A stretch of DNA of 64,000 nucleotides from CAZDXB01 sp964509335 (GCA_964509335.1 CAZDXB010000001.1:202124-266123); one strand, 5' to 3'; positions 16,487 to 26,160 are shown, counted from the stretch's first letter. The notes: generated by a model not told the origin, from the letters alone. Translations and numbers: made by a program.

Positions 16487-19216
16487 TTACTCATTCAACG
16501 CGGCTCTAGCCGCCGCCAATCTAGCGATAGGCACTCTAAACGGCGAGCAGGAAACGTATTCTAAACCAATGTTGTGGCAGAATTCGATTGAATCGGGGTC
16601 TCCGCCGTGTTCGCCGCATATTCCAAGTTCGATATCCGGTCTCGTTTTCTTACCGGCTTCGACAGCGTGTTTCATTAAGAAACCTACGCCGTCTTGGTCG
16701 ATAGAAACGAATGGGTCTGTTTTGTAAATATCTCCTTCAACGTAATCCGGCAAGAACTTACCGGCGTCGTCTCTACTAACTCCTAAAGTCGTTTGAGTTA
16801 AATCGTTAGTGCCAAACGAGAAGAACTCGGCTACGTCGGCTATTTCGTCCGCCGTAATGGCTCCTCTCGGAACTTCTATCATCGTGCCGACTAGATACTT
16901 GAACTTGGTTCCGGTTTCTTTAATCACGTCTTCGGCGGCTTTTATTACTATGTCGGCTTGCGGTTTCAACTCTTTTACGTTGCCGACGAGCGGAATCATT
17001 ATTTCCGGAAAAGCTTTCTTGCCTTTCTTGATAACGTTAACAGCGGCTTCAAAAATAGCTCGCGCCTGCATTTCCGTGATTTCGGGATACATAAGTCCCA
17101 ATCGGCAACCTCTAAAACCGAGCATTGGGTTGAATTCAGCCAAAGCCTCTATTCTCGCTTTCACTTTTTCAAACGAAACGCCCATATCTTTGGCGAGTTC
17201 CTTCTGTTCTTTTTCTTCGTGCGGCAGGAACTCGTGAAGCGGCGGGTCGATTGTTCTGACAGTTACCGGTTTTCCGTCCATAGCTTCGAAAATTCCCTCG
17301 AAGTCTTTTCGCTGAACCGGCAGCAATTTCTCTAACGCTTTTTTCCTTTCTTCTTTTGAATCGGAAAGAATCATTTCGCGCATCGGTCCGATTTTTCCTT
17401 CGCCGAAGAACATATGTTCGGTTCGGCATAATCCTATGCCTTCCGCTCCGAACGCTACCGCGTTAGACGATTGGTCTGGCTGGTCGGCGTTAGTTCTAAT
17501 CTTCAATGTTCTGTATTCGTCCGCCCAATTCATTATTTGGTCGTATATCTTATAAAACTGAGCTTCTTCCGGTTTCAAGGATTTTTCTATTAGAACTTGA
17601 ACGACGTCGCTGGGTCTGGTTTTGATATTGCCCGCAATGACTTCGCCGGTAGTTCCGTCTATTGATATATATTCGCCCTCTTTTAAGATTTTTTTGCCGT
17701 CGTCAACCGACAGAGTTCGTTCTTTATAATTAATACTTAAAGCTCCGCAGCCGGCTACGCAAACTTTGCCCATCTGACGGGCGACTAAAGCGGCGTGAGA
17801 TGTCATTCCGCCGCGAGACGTTAAAATCCCTTGCGCGGCGTTCATTCCGCCTATATCTTCGGGCGAAGTTTCAATTCTGACTAGTATTAAATCTTCGCCT
17901 TTCTTGGCTTGCTCCATAGCGTCTTCGGCGTTGAATACAATTTTACCCGAAGCGGCGCCCGGTCCGGCGTTCAATCCTTTGGCGAGCAATTGTCCGTCGT
18001 CCAAGACTTTTTGCTTTTCTTTTTGGTCGAAAATCGGGCGCAACAATTGATTTAATTGGTTGGGCTCGGTTCTTTTAATAGCTTCTTTTGGGTCGATTAA
18101 GCCTTCGTTTACCATATCGACGGCGACTTTCATAGCCGCAACCGCTGTTCTTTTACCTGCGCGGCACTGAAGCATAAACAATTTACCGTCTTGAATCGTG
18201 AACTCAATGTCCATTAATTCTTTGTAATGCTCTTCGAGTTTTGCTCGAATATCTTCTAATTCGTCGTAAGACTTTTGGTCAAACTCGCCCAATTTTTGAA
18301 TTGGCAAAGGAGTTCTAGTTCCCGCGACTACGTCTTCGCCTTGAGCGTTCATCAGAAATTCGCCGTAAAAAACGTTTTCGCCGGTGGCGGGGTCTCTCGT
18401 GAAAGCTACGCCGGTTCCCGAGTCCTCGCCCATATTTCCGAATACCATAGTTTGAACGTTAACGGCGGTTCCCCACCAATCGGGTATGTTGTTTAATTTG
18501 CGGTAGATTTTGGCTCTGTTGTTATTCCAAGAACCGAATACCGCTCCAATAGCCCCCCAGAGCTGGTCTTTAGGGTCTTCGGGAAAATCTATGCCCTTTA
18601 TCTTCTTGATAGCTTCCTTGTTCTTTTTAACCAAGTCTTTCAAGTCTTCGGTAGTAAGCTCTACGTCGAACTCTACTCCTTTTTCCTTTTTCTTCGCCTC
18701 TAAAATTTCTTCGAACGGGTCGATGTCGTCTTTTGTTTGGGGTTTCATATCCAAAACGACGTCGCCGTACATCGAAACGAATCTGCGATAAGCGTCGTAG
18801 GCAAATCTTTCGTTGCCAGTCTTTTCAATCAATCCCTTAATTGTGTCGTCGTTCAAACCTAAGTTTAGAACCGTGTCCATCATACCGGGCATCGAAGCTC
18901 TCGCGCCGGACCTAACGGAAACTAACAACGGATTTTTAACGTCGCCGAAATTGGCTCCCATTTCTTTTTCTAATTTCTCAAGGGAGGCGTTAACTTCTTT
19001 TTCGAGCGAGTCGGGATAAGTTTCGCCGTGGTCGTAATAATAAGTGCAAAGCTCGGTTGTAATTGTAAATCCGGGCGGCACCGGAAAGCCTAAATTAACC
19101 ATTTCGGCTAAGTTTGCGCCTTTGCCTCCCAATAAATTTTTCTTTTCAGCCCCGCCTTCGGCTTTTTCGCCGCCGAAGTAATATACGTATTTCGGGTTGC
19201 CTTTTGAATCAGCCAT
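16487..19216 (-). CDS. ppdK: Pyruvate, phosphate dikinase
   Basis: A 909-residue cytosolic enzyme that reversibly converts pyruvate + ATP + phosphate into PEP + AMP + pyrophosphate. The order is typical: an N-terminal ATP-grasp domain (LLGGKGANLAEMVNLGFPVP, SVRSGARASMPGMMDTVLNL), the swivelling phospho-histidine domain (GGMTSHAALVARQMGKVCVAG, catalytic His), and the C-terminal PEP/pyruvate barrel (GFRGCRLGLMYPEI, FSFGTNDLTQTTLG, ICGEHGGDPDSIEFC). It gives the cell a reversible glycolysis/gluconeogenesis step, in keeping with fbaB at 47.6 kb. Monocistronic as far as can be seen. Confidence 0.97.
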   Translation of the reverse strand: MADSKGNPKYVYYFGGEKAEGGAEKKNLLGGKGANLAEMVNLGFPVPPGFTITTELCTYYYDHGETYPDSLEKEVNASLEKLEKEMGANFGDVKNPLLVSVRSGARASMPGMMDTVLNLGLNDDTIKGLIEKTGNERFAYDAYRRFVSMYGDVVLDMKPQTKDDIDPFEEILEAKKKEKGVEFDVELTTEDLKDLVKKNKEAIKKIKGIDFPEDPKDQLWGAIGAVFGSWNNNRAKIYRKLNNIPDWWGTAVNVQTMVFGNMGEDSGTGVAFTRDPATGENVFYGEFLMNAQGEDVVAGTRTPLPIQKLGEFDQKSYDELEDIRAKLEEHYKELMDIEFTIQDGKLFMLQCRAGKRTAVAAMKVAVDMVNEGLIDPKEAIKRTEPNQLNQLLRPIFDQKEKQKVLDDGQLLAKGLNAGPGAASGKIVFNAEDAMEQAKKGEDLILVRIETSPEDIGGMNAAQGILTSRGGMTSHAALVARQMGKVCVAGCGALSINYKERTLSVDDGKKILKEGEYISIDGTTGEVIAGNIKTRPSDVVQVLIEKSLKPEEAQFYKIYDQIMNWADEYRTLKIRTNADQPDQSSNAVAFGAEGIGLCRTEHMFFGEGKIGPMREMILSDSKEERKKALEKLLPVQRKDFEGIFEAMDGKPVTVRTIDPPLHEFLPHEEKEQKELAKDMGVSFEKVKARIEALAEFNPMLGFRGCRLGLMYPEITEMQARAIFEAAVNVIKKGKKAFPEIMIPLVGNVKELKPQADIVIKAAEDVIKETGTKFKYLVGTMIEVPRGAITADEIADVAEFFSFGTNDLTQTTLGVSRDDAGKFLPDYVEGDIYKTDPFVSIDQDGVGFLMKHAVEAGKKTRPDIELGICGEHGGDPDSIEFCHNIGLEYVSCSPFRVPIARLAAARAALNE

Positions 19217-19447
19217 TATCTCTCCTGCGTTTGTTTATAAAATAGAATAATAATTTCCAATTTATTTTTGAAAGAACAACAAAAATAATTAATATTTGCG
19301 CAAAGTAAAAATAGAATTTGCAACCGGCGAAAACTCGAATTGAAATTTAAGAGCTATGGACAAATTGTCGAAAAAAAAATTACAACACCGCCTTGAATAA
19401 TTCGTTTCAAAGACCTAAATTGACTTAAAAACAAAGAGAACAATAAA

Positions 19448-20368
19448 ATGATTATAGATAAAATATTGAAAGTCGGCGTTTCGATAATAGTTGCGGTTAC
19501 GCTTTCTTCGCTGCCTGTTTCATTGGCGTCCTCAAAATCAAACGATTTCGAAAGAAAAGTAGATTTCTTCAAACCCGTAATAGACAAGCTTTTGAAAAAA
19601 GGCGCCGACACAAATTTCGTTTACGGCTTGCTTAGCGACGAAAGGACTTCGTTTAACGAAAAGTTTATTAATATAAACGTTTTAGGATACTTGAAAAAGC
19701 CGGATTACTCCAAGCATTACGACGCGCGTTCGGTAAATAAATGTCTTGAATTCTTGAACGAGAATGACAGTATTTTGATAAAATGCCAGAATAAATACGG
19801 AATCCCCAAGGAAGTTTTAACCGCTTTGCTATGGATAGAAACAAGAACCGGCGATTATTTAGGCGATTACCACGTGCCGAGCGTCTTCTTTAGTTCGGCT
19901 ATGGCAAACCAAGAAAAATACATAAAAAGAAATAAGCTCGAGTTGAGAAAGGAGTTTGACGGCTCTCAAGGCGAGTTGAACAAATTGGAAAAAAAGATTG
20001 AAAAAAGAGCCAGACGTAAAGCAAAATGGGCGGTTAGAGAAATTTTATATCTAGAAAAGATGCAAAAAGATAAGGGACTAGACGTATTAGCTTTGAAAGG
20101 CTCTTGGGCTGGCGCTTTCGGACTGCCTCAATTTCTCCCTTCCAGTTATATAAAATGGGCAGCCGACGGAAACGACGACTCGAAAATCGATTTGTTCGCA
20201 ATTGAGGACGCCGTCCACAGCGCGGCAAACTATTTGAAAACTAACGGTTGGGGAAACACTCGCAAACAACAAAAGAAAGCCGTTTACAATTACAATCACA
20301 GTTGGGATTACGTAAACGCAGTTCTTACTTTAGCGAATAAAATTGAAAAAAGGTTAAAGAACGATTGA
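19448..20368 (+). CDS. Lytic murein transglycosylase B-like (SLT_2)
   Basis: A 306-residue exported enzyme with a signal peptide (KVGVSIIVAVTLSSLPVSLA). It cuts the glycan strands of peptidoglycan in the periplasm, leaving 1,6-anhydro-muramyl ends. MltB-family landmarks are present: YGIPKEVLTALLWIETRTG with the catalytic Glu, the ALKGSWAGAFGLPQFLPSSY block and IDLFAIEDAVHSAANYLKTN. It lacks a lipobox, so a soluble form is expected. It converges with the response regulator gene, with only 7 bp between the stops. Confidence 0.92.
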   Translation: MIIDKILKVGVSIIVAVTLSSLPVSLASSKSNDFERKVDFFKPVIDKLLKKGADTNFVYGLLSDERTSFNEKFININVLGYLKKPDYSKHYDARSVNKCLEFLNENDSILIKCQNKYGIPKEVLTALLWIETRTGDYLGDYHVPSVFFSSAMANQEKYIKRNKLELRKEFDGSQGELNKLEKKIEKRARRKAKWAVREILYLEKMQKDKGLDVLALKGSWAGAFGLPQFLPSSYIKWAADGNDDSKIDLFAIEDAVHSAANYLKTNGWGNTRKQQKKAVYNYNHSWDYVNAVLTLANKIEKRLKND

Positions 20369-20375
20369 GAAGCGA

Positions 20376-21104
20376 TTACTGGACGTCGAGTTTGTAGCCC
20401 ACTCCCCTAATATTCTTTATATATACCCCGGCTGAGCCGAGCTTCTCTCTCAAATTCTTGATGTGAACGTCCACGGTTCTATCTAGAACGCCTTTGTCGC
20501 CGCCGCCGAGGTAATCTAATATTTGTTCTCTCGAATACACCCAGCCTTTTCTGTTCGATAGCAGCTTCAATATTTTAAATTCAGTGGTTGTTAAGTCAAT
20601 TTTTTTGTCTTCGACGTAAGTCTCGTATTTCTGCAAATCTATAACAAGATTCTCTCCCACCTTAATTCTATCGGGCGCGTCCGAAGGCTCTCCCCTTCGC
20701 AACACGGCTTTTACCCTAGCGGTTAACTCTCTAACAGAAAACGGCTTGACAATATAATCGTCGGCTCCGAGTTCGAGCCCCAGCACTTTGTCCATCTCTT
20801 CGCTTTTGGCGGTTAACATAATAACGGGAACGTTGGATAATTTTGCGTCGTTTTTCAAGAATTTACATACTTCCATACCGTCGGCGTCGGGTAGCATCAA
20901 ATCCAAAATAATTAAGTCGGGAACAGTCTTGTTTAAAGCGTCGAAGAAAGATTGCGCGTCTTCGAAGCCTTTTGTTTTGAATCCAATTTTTCCCAAATTG
21001 ATATTTACCAACTCCAGAATATCCGGTTCGTCGTCAACCGTATAAATTAGTCGCGCTTCTTCCTTCTGAATCGGGAAACCGCTCGATTGTTTTTCTTCCG
21101 CCAT
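20376..21104 (-). CDS. OmpR/PhoB-family response regulator
   Basis: A 242-residue cytosolic transcription factor. The receiver domain (about 18-135) has the acidic pocket VDDEPD, the phosphorylated Asp68 in LIILDLMLPD, and the switch Lys in DDYIVKPFS. The C-terminal winged helix (about 150-240) is of OmpR type (LTTTEFKILKLLSNRKGWV, RTVDVHIKNLREKLG, IRGVGYKL). A 16-residue extension precedes the receiver. No histidine kinase is adjacent, so it is an orphan here. It lies 53 bp downstream of the RhaD-like aldolase gene on the same strand and may be cotranscribed with it. Confidence 0.93.
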   Translation of the reverse strand: MAEEKQSSGFPIQKEEARLIYTVDDEPDILELVNINLGKIGFKTKGFEDAQSFFDALNKTVPDLIILDLMLPDADGMEVCKFLKNDAKLSNVPVIMLTAKSEEMDKVLGLELGADDYIVKPFSVRELTARVKAVLRRGEPSDAPDRIKVGENLVIDLQKYETYVEDKKIDLTTTEFKILKLLSNRKGWVYSREQILDYLGGGDKGVLDRTVDVHIKNLREKLGSAGVYIKNIRGVGYKLDVQ

Positions 21105-21157
21105 TTTTCAATCCAAATTTTATTGAGTTCAAAAAGTATTAATCGAATATAATAAAA

Positions 21158-21967
21158 TTAACTTTCATCGACGTACAATTTTTTCAACTCTATTAACTGT
21201 TCGTCTGTAAATCCTTCCGGTTCGAATCTGGCGGCTTTGCACTTCAGCCAAATCTCCGCGGATTTATTTATCAAATCAATATAATCGAATGCTTCGCATA
21301 AATCCTCGCCTCTTGAAAAAACGCCGTGCTTTTCCCATACTACAGCTTTGTGATTTTTAAATTTCTTTGCGGTTTCAACCGCTATTTCTTCTATTCCCGG
21401 CGGCATATACTTAACGAATCCCGCTCCTTCCGGTAAAAAGATAATTGTTTCGGGATGCGCGCTCCATAGTTTCTCGTTGAGTTTTGACTCGGCGTCGATG
21501 AACTTGTTCTGAGTTAAACATATTACTTCCGTTGGATGCGTGTGCAAGATGGCTTTTCCGGAATTCCCGCTTTGCTTGAACGATTGATGCAGAGCGAAAT
21601 GAGTCGGCGCTTCGGAAGTTATCTCCAAGTTGGGATACTTCGCGCTTAATCTAAAAATTTCGTATCCGTCGCCCTTTTCGCCCATTTTAATCAACAATAC
21701 GAAATCCGACGGCTTTCTCGCTACCGAACGCATCCTCGACCCCGCCGCGGTAAACAGGAAATATTCGTTAGCTAATTCAGGATATTCCTTTTCGAGCTTT
21801 CGGTTCTCTTTAGTCTTTAAAGTTGTCTTCTTGAGTAAATCAGTAACGTTCAAGGAAACGTTCCCGCCGTTCTTCTCCGCCCATCCTTTCTCCCAGAGCC
21901 ATCCCGCCGTTCTTTTTATCTCTTTGAGAACGGACTTCAAAAACGATAATTCTTTATTTTTCATCAA
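21158..21967 (-). CDS. rhaD: Class II aldolase, rhamnulose-1-phosphate aldolase-like
   Basis: A 269-residue zinc-dependent class II aldolase/adducin-fold protein that most resembles RhaD, which splits L-rhamnulose 1-phosphate into dihydroxyacetone phosphate and L-lactaldehyde. The landmarks seen are AGWLWEKGWAEKNGGNVS at the N terminus, the metal-binding ILHTHPTEVICLT, the loop VVWEKHGVFSRGEDLCEA with its His, and the C-terminal IWLKCKAARFEPEGF. No other rhamnose genes (rhaA, rhaB or a permease) occur in the window, so a different sugar phosphate is possible. Cytosolic. Confidence 0.82.
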   Translation of the reverse strand: MMKNKELSFLKSVLKEIKRTAGWLWEKGWAEKNGGNVSLNVTDLLKKTTLKTKENRKLEKEYPELANEYFLFTAAGSRMRSVARKPSDFVLLIKMGEKGDGYEIFRLSAKYPNLEITSEAPTHFALHQSFKQSGNSGKAILHTHPTEVICLTQNKFIDAESKLNEKLWSAHPETIIFLPEGAGFVKYMPPGIEEIAVETAKKFKNHKAVVWEKHGVFSRGEDLCEAFDYIDLINKSAEIWLKCKAARFEPEGFTDEQLIELKKLYVDES

Positions 21968-22374
21968 TATAACAAAATATTTATTTTACTAAAAGTTAAT
22001 AATATAATTTAAGTTAAAACTGTAAAAATTAAAAATAAATTATTGCTTAAGAAATGTTTGACGATAGAATAACATTGAATTCAGAGGTAACGATTCTTTG
22101 CTATAGCTCCTTTTCGACGTATCCGGCGTTAACCTCGCCATAGCCCTCTCCGCAAGCGGAGGGATTTCGATTTTTCTAATTCCCAAATCGGAGTTTGGGA
22201 ATTAGGATAAAGTGTTGGAGTTTGGGAATTAGGATAGGGTGTTGGAGCTTGGGAATTAGGGTGCAAATTCCAATTTAGGAGTTAGGTAGATAAAACGCTA
22301 TATCTCAACAGTATAAATTAATTAATTTAACAATTGTTCGAGATGATAACTATAAGATATTTAATATAAAATAT
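21968..22374. other. Gene-free region with repeats
   Basis: About 400 bp between two leftward genes. The first 150 bp are AT-rich and featureless. A CCCTCTCCGCAAGCGGAGGG hairpin follows at 22144-22163, then the repeat cluster described separately at 22176-22270, then about 80 AT-rich bases. No coding frame of any quality was found. Confidence 0.6.
22176..22270. repeat. Palindrome plus 27-bp tandem repeat
   Basis: A perfect inverted repeat (CTAATTCCCAAA at 22176-22187, complement at 22194-22205, 6-nt loop TCGGAG). From GGAGTTTGGG at 22190, three tandem units of 27 bp start at 22190, 22217 and 22244; the third is diverged (GGAGCTTGGG). The same units recur at 33.9 and 34.2 kb. Confidence 0.8.
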
Positions 22375-23769
22375 TTACTTTCTCTTATCGGGAAAATTTA
22401 AATATCTTTTCCTCGGTTTTTCGGCTTCCCATCGGAAGTCTGGCAGGTAATATTCTTTTACGGAATCGTATATCAGATTTTCGGGGAAATATTTGCCTTC
22501 GACCGCTCCCAGCCAGATAATTTCGCTTGGCGACTCGTTTTCGAATATTATCTTTATCGTGTCGGCGGCGTTTCTTGCGGCTCCGCCCTCGCCGTTTTTA
22601 GCGTCCATAAAATATAGACTTTTGGCGTCGATATAGCTTTCTATTCGCGAGATAGCGTCGTTCTCTATAAATATTTCAATTTCTTTTCCTGAAAGTTGAT
22701 GCTTTTTTTGCGCGTCTAACGAGTCGTCTTTAGATACCGCGAAAGCGGCGCTTAACGAGCTAATCCTGTTGATTTTGTCGTCCTCGAAATATATCAAAAT
22801 AGAATCCGAGCTTAATTGAGTCGAGTCGTACCACACAATCGGCGAGCCTAACAGAAATATTAAATTTCTATCTCTGTAAAATATCGCTCGGTCCGCTTTA
22901 GCTCTTACGTTTTTGCGGGAAATTTCCACGTCGTTAATAAATACGTATTTCTCGCTTTTTCCCCTGTATGATTTAATCGTGTCGCAAGCGACGCTCAGAG
23001 TGTCGTATTGGAAACCGCTTGCAGCCGCCGAATCTTCTTCCGAAGCGGCGACCGTGTCGATTTTGAACAAAACGGGACTGTCGTACGATTCGCCGTAGCT
23101 TGAATCCGGTTCGTTTATAGTCGCTCCCGAGACTAAATACGCTCCGTTGATTTTATCTTTGACGTAAGTCGAGCCGTAAGACTCGCTTCTTCTAGTTTCT
23201 CTGTTATAATATAATGTGTCGCAATACATTAACGACGAATCGTCCTCGGCGGAAACGTTGCCGAAGGCTTTCGCCAAATAAGTATCCCTATCGTAAATCA
23301 TAAAGTCAGAGTTAATTAGCGATTGCTTGTCTTTAATACTCACGTCTCCCCGAAAACGGGCGATATGCGAATCCGTCGAGTAAGAGCCTTTGTCGGCTTT
23401 CAATGTGTATGAGCTATCTATTATCGTAACTTTCTCGTATGATTTAGCTAGTCCGGAATTGCCGTTATAATCGATATGTTCCGACTTCAATATCATATCG
23501 TTCTGGGTAATTCTTACGTTACCGAATAGCTCGGCGTTGTTTAAATCCAAGTAATGATACACGGTGTCCGCTTCTACTATCGCGTCTCCCCTTTTGAACT
23601 TAACCGAGCCGCTATAGATTCTAAGCATACCCGAAGGCGTTTCTCTTCCGTCGAGAACTTCTGAATATATCAGTTGAATTGTCTCGCTATTTTCATTTTG
23701 CGCTTCCACAAGCGCGCACGATAAAGCGAAAAAGAACGGTATAAATAATGATAACGCAATCGCTTTCAT
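22375..23769 (-). CDS. OstA/LptA-like periplasmic protein
   Basis: A 464-residue exported protein (signal peptide AIALSLFIPFFFALSCALVEAQ) of the OstA-like group found in Bacteroidota. It folds as a beta-jelly-roll stack related to LptA and the LptD N terminus, which bridge lipopolysaccharide to the outer membrane. Repeating strand units are visible: AIVEADTVYHYLDLNNAELFG, MILKSEHIDYNGNSGLAKSY and LKADKGSYSTDSHIARFRG, continuing for most of the length. It follows the macrodomain gene by 4 nt and is the last of a three-gene unit. A role in outer-membrane biogenesis is inferred from the family. Confidence 0.83.
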   Translation of the reverse strand: MKAIALSLFIPFFFALSCALVEAQNENSETIQLIYSEVLDGRETPSGMLRIYSGSVKFKRGDAIVEADTVYHYLDLNNAELFGNVRITQNDMILKSEHIDYNGNSGLAKSYEKVTIIDSSYTLKADKGSYSTDSHIARFRGDVSIKDKQSLINSDFMIYDRDTYLAKAFGNVSAEDDSSLMYCDTLYYNRETRRSESYGSTYVKDKINGAYLVSGATINEPDSSYGESYDSPVLFKIDTVAASEEDSAAASGFQYDTLSVACDTIKSYRGKSEKYVFINDVEISRKNVRAKADRAIFYRDRNLIFLLGSPIVWYDSTQLSSDSILIYFEDDKINRISSLSAAFAVSKDDSLDAQKKHQLSGKEIEIFIENDAISRIESYIDAKSLYFMDAKNGEGGAARNAADTIKIIFENESPSEIIWLGAVEGKYFPENLIYDSVKEYYLPDFRWEAEKPRKRYLNFPDKRK

Positions 23770-23773
23770 ACGC

Positions 23774-24301
23774 CTACGCTTTCAACAACCGCTTATAAAT
23801 TTCATAATTTTCGTCTTCGAAGCAAACGAAATAGACTTTCTCAATCGAATCGTTTTCCGACAAAAAACTCTTTACTTCGTTTATAGCGACTTGCGCGGCG
23901 TCTTCTTTCGGATAATCGTAAACGCCGACGCTAATATTCGGAAACGCTATTGTTTTCAAACCGAAATCGACGGCTAATTGCAAAGAACTGCGATAAGCTT
24001 TCGTCAAAAACCTATCTTCGCCTTTTCCGCCGCCGTTCCATACGGGACCGACCGTATGAATGACGAATTTTGACGGCATTTCGCCCGCTTCGGTAATTAC
24101 GGCTTCGCCTATAGGCAATTGTCCGCCTAGTTTTTGAAGAACTCTCATACACTGCTCGTGCATTGTAGGTCCGGCGGCTTTGTGAATAGCGCCGTCAACC
24201 CCGCCGCCGCCTCTCAAGCCTTTATTCGCCGAGTTAACGACGGCTTCAACCTCCATTTCCGTAATATCGCCTTTTATTAACTCAATTCTATCGTTTTTCA
24301 T
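23774..24301 (-). CDS. Macrodomain protein, O-acetyl-ADP-ribose deacetylase-like
   Basis: A 175-residue macrodomain of the YmdB/MacroD type, which removes acetyl from O-acetyl-ADP-ribose or ADP-ribose from acidic side chains. The family blocks are IELIKGDITEMEVEAVVNSA (Asp that holds adenine), NKGLRGGGGVDGAIHKAAGP (catalytic loop) and IAFPNISVGVYDYPKEDAA (diphosphate loop). It lies 20 nt after the methyltransferase/MTHFR gene and 4 nt before the OstA-like gene. The functional link to either is not obvious. Cytosolic. Confidence 0.93.
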   Translation of the reverse strand: MKNDRIELIKGDITEMEVEAVVNSANKGLRGGGGVDGAIHKAAGPTMHEQCMRVLQKLGGQLPIGEAVITEAGEMPSKFVIHTVGPVWNGGGKGEDRFLTKAYRSSLQLAVDFGLKTIAFPNISVGVYDYPKEDAAQVAINEVKSFLSENDSIEKVYFVCFEDENYEIYKRLLKA

Positions 24302-24321
24302 ATATTACTCCTTTGTTTTGA

Positions 24322-26160
24322 TTAAACTAAATCAAATCCGTTTAAAACGTCGAACGCCGCTTTTATTTTCCCGAATGGCGCCGAAATCTGAACTCCCTGA
24401 ATTTTGTCGAGTATCGAATCCAAAGTCTCCCTAGCTATTTCAATACCTTCTTTATAACTTTTTTTCTTATCGCCTTGAACTTGCCGCATACGTTCGATAA
24501 TCTCCTCCGGCACTGAACACCCCGGCACTTCGTTGTTCATAAACTCGGCGTTTCGTAAGGACGCGAGGGGCCAAAGCCCCGCCACTAACGGAATTTCTAT
24601 ATGCTTAGTTTTGTCTATGAAATCTTCTAAAACTCTTATATCAAAAACCGGCTGAGTAATCATAAACTCGGCTCCGGCGTCGGCTTTCCATTCGAGCCGA
24701 TTAATTTCCTCGTCGAAATTCACCGCTCCCGGATTAGCTCCCACGCCAATATTAAAAGCCGTCGGGTCGCCTATCGGATTGCCCGCGATATCTAAACCTT
24801 TATTCAACCTATCCAATATATTTACCAAACCGATAGAATCGATATCGAAAACCGCCGTAGCGTCGGGATAATCCCCTAATTTCGGAGGATCGCCGGTTAT
24901 AGCCAGAACGTTCTTTATTCCCAGAGCGTATGCTCCGAGTAAATCCGACTGAATTCCAATAACGTTCCTGTCTCTGCAAACGTAATGAAGCAAAGTTTCA
25001 ATTCCAACTTTGTTTTGTATCTGCACAGCCAAAGCCAAAGCGGACATTCGGGAACTCGCTCTTGGTCCGTCCGGTATATTCACGGCGTCGATTCCGTAAT
25101 AATACAATTCTCTCGCTTTGTCTATTTGCTTTTCAGCGGAAACGCCGTGCGGCGAAAGCAATTCTACGAGTTTTACGAACTTTCTCGTTTTAATTCTTCG
25201 CGCCAAACGGGATTTGTTTTCCATCGGAACGACGTCAACTTCGCTCGCTTTTTCGACTTCTATCGTTTTGAAATCGAAAGCTTTGCGCGTCGGGCTTAAA
25301 GCGTCGAGCGAAGAGCGCATTGCCTTAATATGAGCGGGATTTGTTCCGCAGCAACCGCCTATGATGTTCGCTCCGGCGTTCACGTAATGCTTGGCGTATT
25401 CGCCGTAATACTCCGGCGACGCCATATATATATTCCTGCCGTCGATGTTTCTCGGTTTGCCCGCGTTAGGCATAACGGACAAGGGCTTTTTTGTCAGTTT
25501 CCTAACCGTTTCCAACCAATTGAGCATTCTATGCGGTCCCACTGTGCAATTCGCGCCGATAGCGTCCGCGTCGAACTCTTCCAGTTGCTTTACGTATATT
25601 TCCGGCGCGGCTCCCGTTAAAGACCTGCCGGATTCTTCTATCGTCATTTCCGCTATTATCGGTAAATCGCATAACTCTTTAACCGCTAATACGGCTTGTT
25701 CTAGTTCTTCGGGATAAATGAACGTTTCGAGAATAAATAAATCCACGCCGCCTTCCAGTAAAGCTAAGCATTGCTCTTTAAATACGTCCTTGGCTTCCTC
25801 TCTCGCCATAGGACCTAAAGGTTCGATTCGCTCGCCCAAAGGACCGACCGCTCCGGCTACGAATATATCGTCGCCGGCGACTTCTCCGGCTATTTTCGCG
25901 CCTTTAAAATTAATATCGTAAACTTTGTCCTGTAGCTGAAACTTCTTCAATTTATAGTAATTCGCGCTGAAAGTATTAGTTTCTATCGCGTCGCTTCCAG
26001 CGTTTTTAAAATCTTCGTGAACGGATTTGACTAAACTTGGATTCGAAATATTGATTTCGTCGTAACACTTATTTATAAAAACGCCCTTTTTATACAGCTC
26101 CGAACCCATTCCGCCATCGAAAAGAATCGTACGTTCGCTTAATATTTCCCTGAAATCCAT
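24322..26160 (-). CDS. Bifunctional homocysteine S-methyltransferase / methylenetetrahydrofolate reductase
   Basis: A 612-residue two-domain cytosolic enzyme of the YitJ type. Residues about 1-290 form the homocysteine S-methyltransferase barrel, with zinc ligands in GANCTVGPHRM and the GGCCGTNPAHI pair. Residues about 310-612 form the MTHFR barrel (LVELLSPHGVSAEKQIDKAR, NVLAITGDPPKLGDYPD, FMITQPVFD). Together they make methyltetrahydrofolate and use a methyl group to turn homocysteine into methionine. First gene of a unit with the macrodomain and OstA-like genes. A TAGCTTTG-like -7 box on the minus strand lies at 26192-26199, just upstream. Confidence 0.93.
   Translation of the reverse strand: MDFREILSERTILFDGGMGSELYKKGVFINKCYDEINISNPSLVKSVHEDFKNAGSDAIETNTFSANYYKLKKFQLQDKVYDINFKGAKIAGEVAGDDIFVAGAVGPLGERIEPLGPMAREEAKDVFKEQCLALLEGGVDLFILETFIYPEELEQAVLAVKELCDLPIIAEMTIEESGRSLTGAAPEIYVKQLEEFDADAIGANCTVGPHRMLNWLETVRKLTKKPLSVMPNAGKPRNIDGRNIYMASPEYYGEYAKHYVNAGANIIGGCCGTNPAHIKAMRSSLDALSPTRKAFDFKTIEVEKASEVDVVPMENKSRLARRIKTRKFVKLVELLSPHGVSAEKQIDKARELYYYGIDAVNIPDGPRASSRMSALALAVQIQNKVGIETLLHYVCRDRNVIGIQSDLLGAYALGIKNVLAITGDPPKLGDYPDATAVFDIDSIGLVNILDRLNKGLDIAGNPIGDPTAFNIGVGANPGAVNFDEEINRLEWKADAGAEFMITQPVFDIRVLEDFIDKTKHIEIPLVAGLWPLASLRNAEFMNNEVPGCSVPEEIIERMRQVQGDKKKSYKEGIEIARETLDSILDKIQGVQISAPFGKIKAAFDVLNGFDLV

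Noticed and set aside
16809..17237. Open frame on the + strand inside ppdK
   Set aside because: Fully inside a well-conserved enzyme gene on the other strand; no start signal; hydrophobic Ser/Ile-rich composition of an antisense shadow.
22176..22270. Possible CRISPR array
   Set aside because: The 27-bp units are contiguous with no unique spacers, and there are no cas genes in the window.
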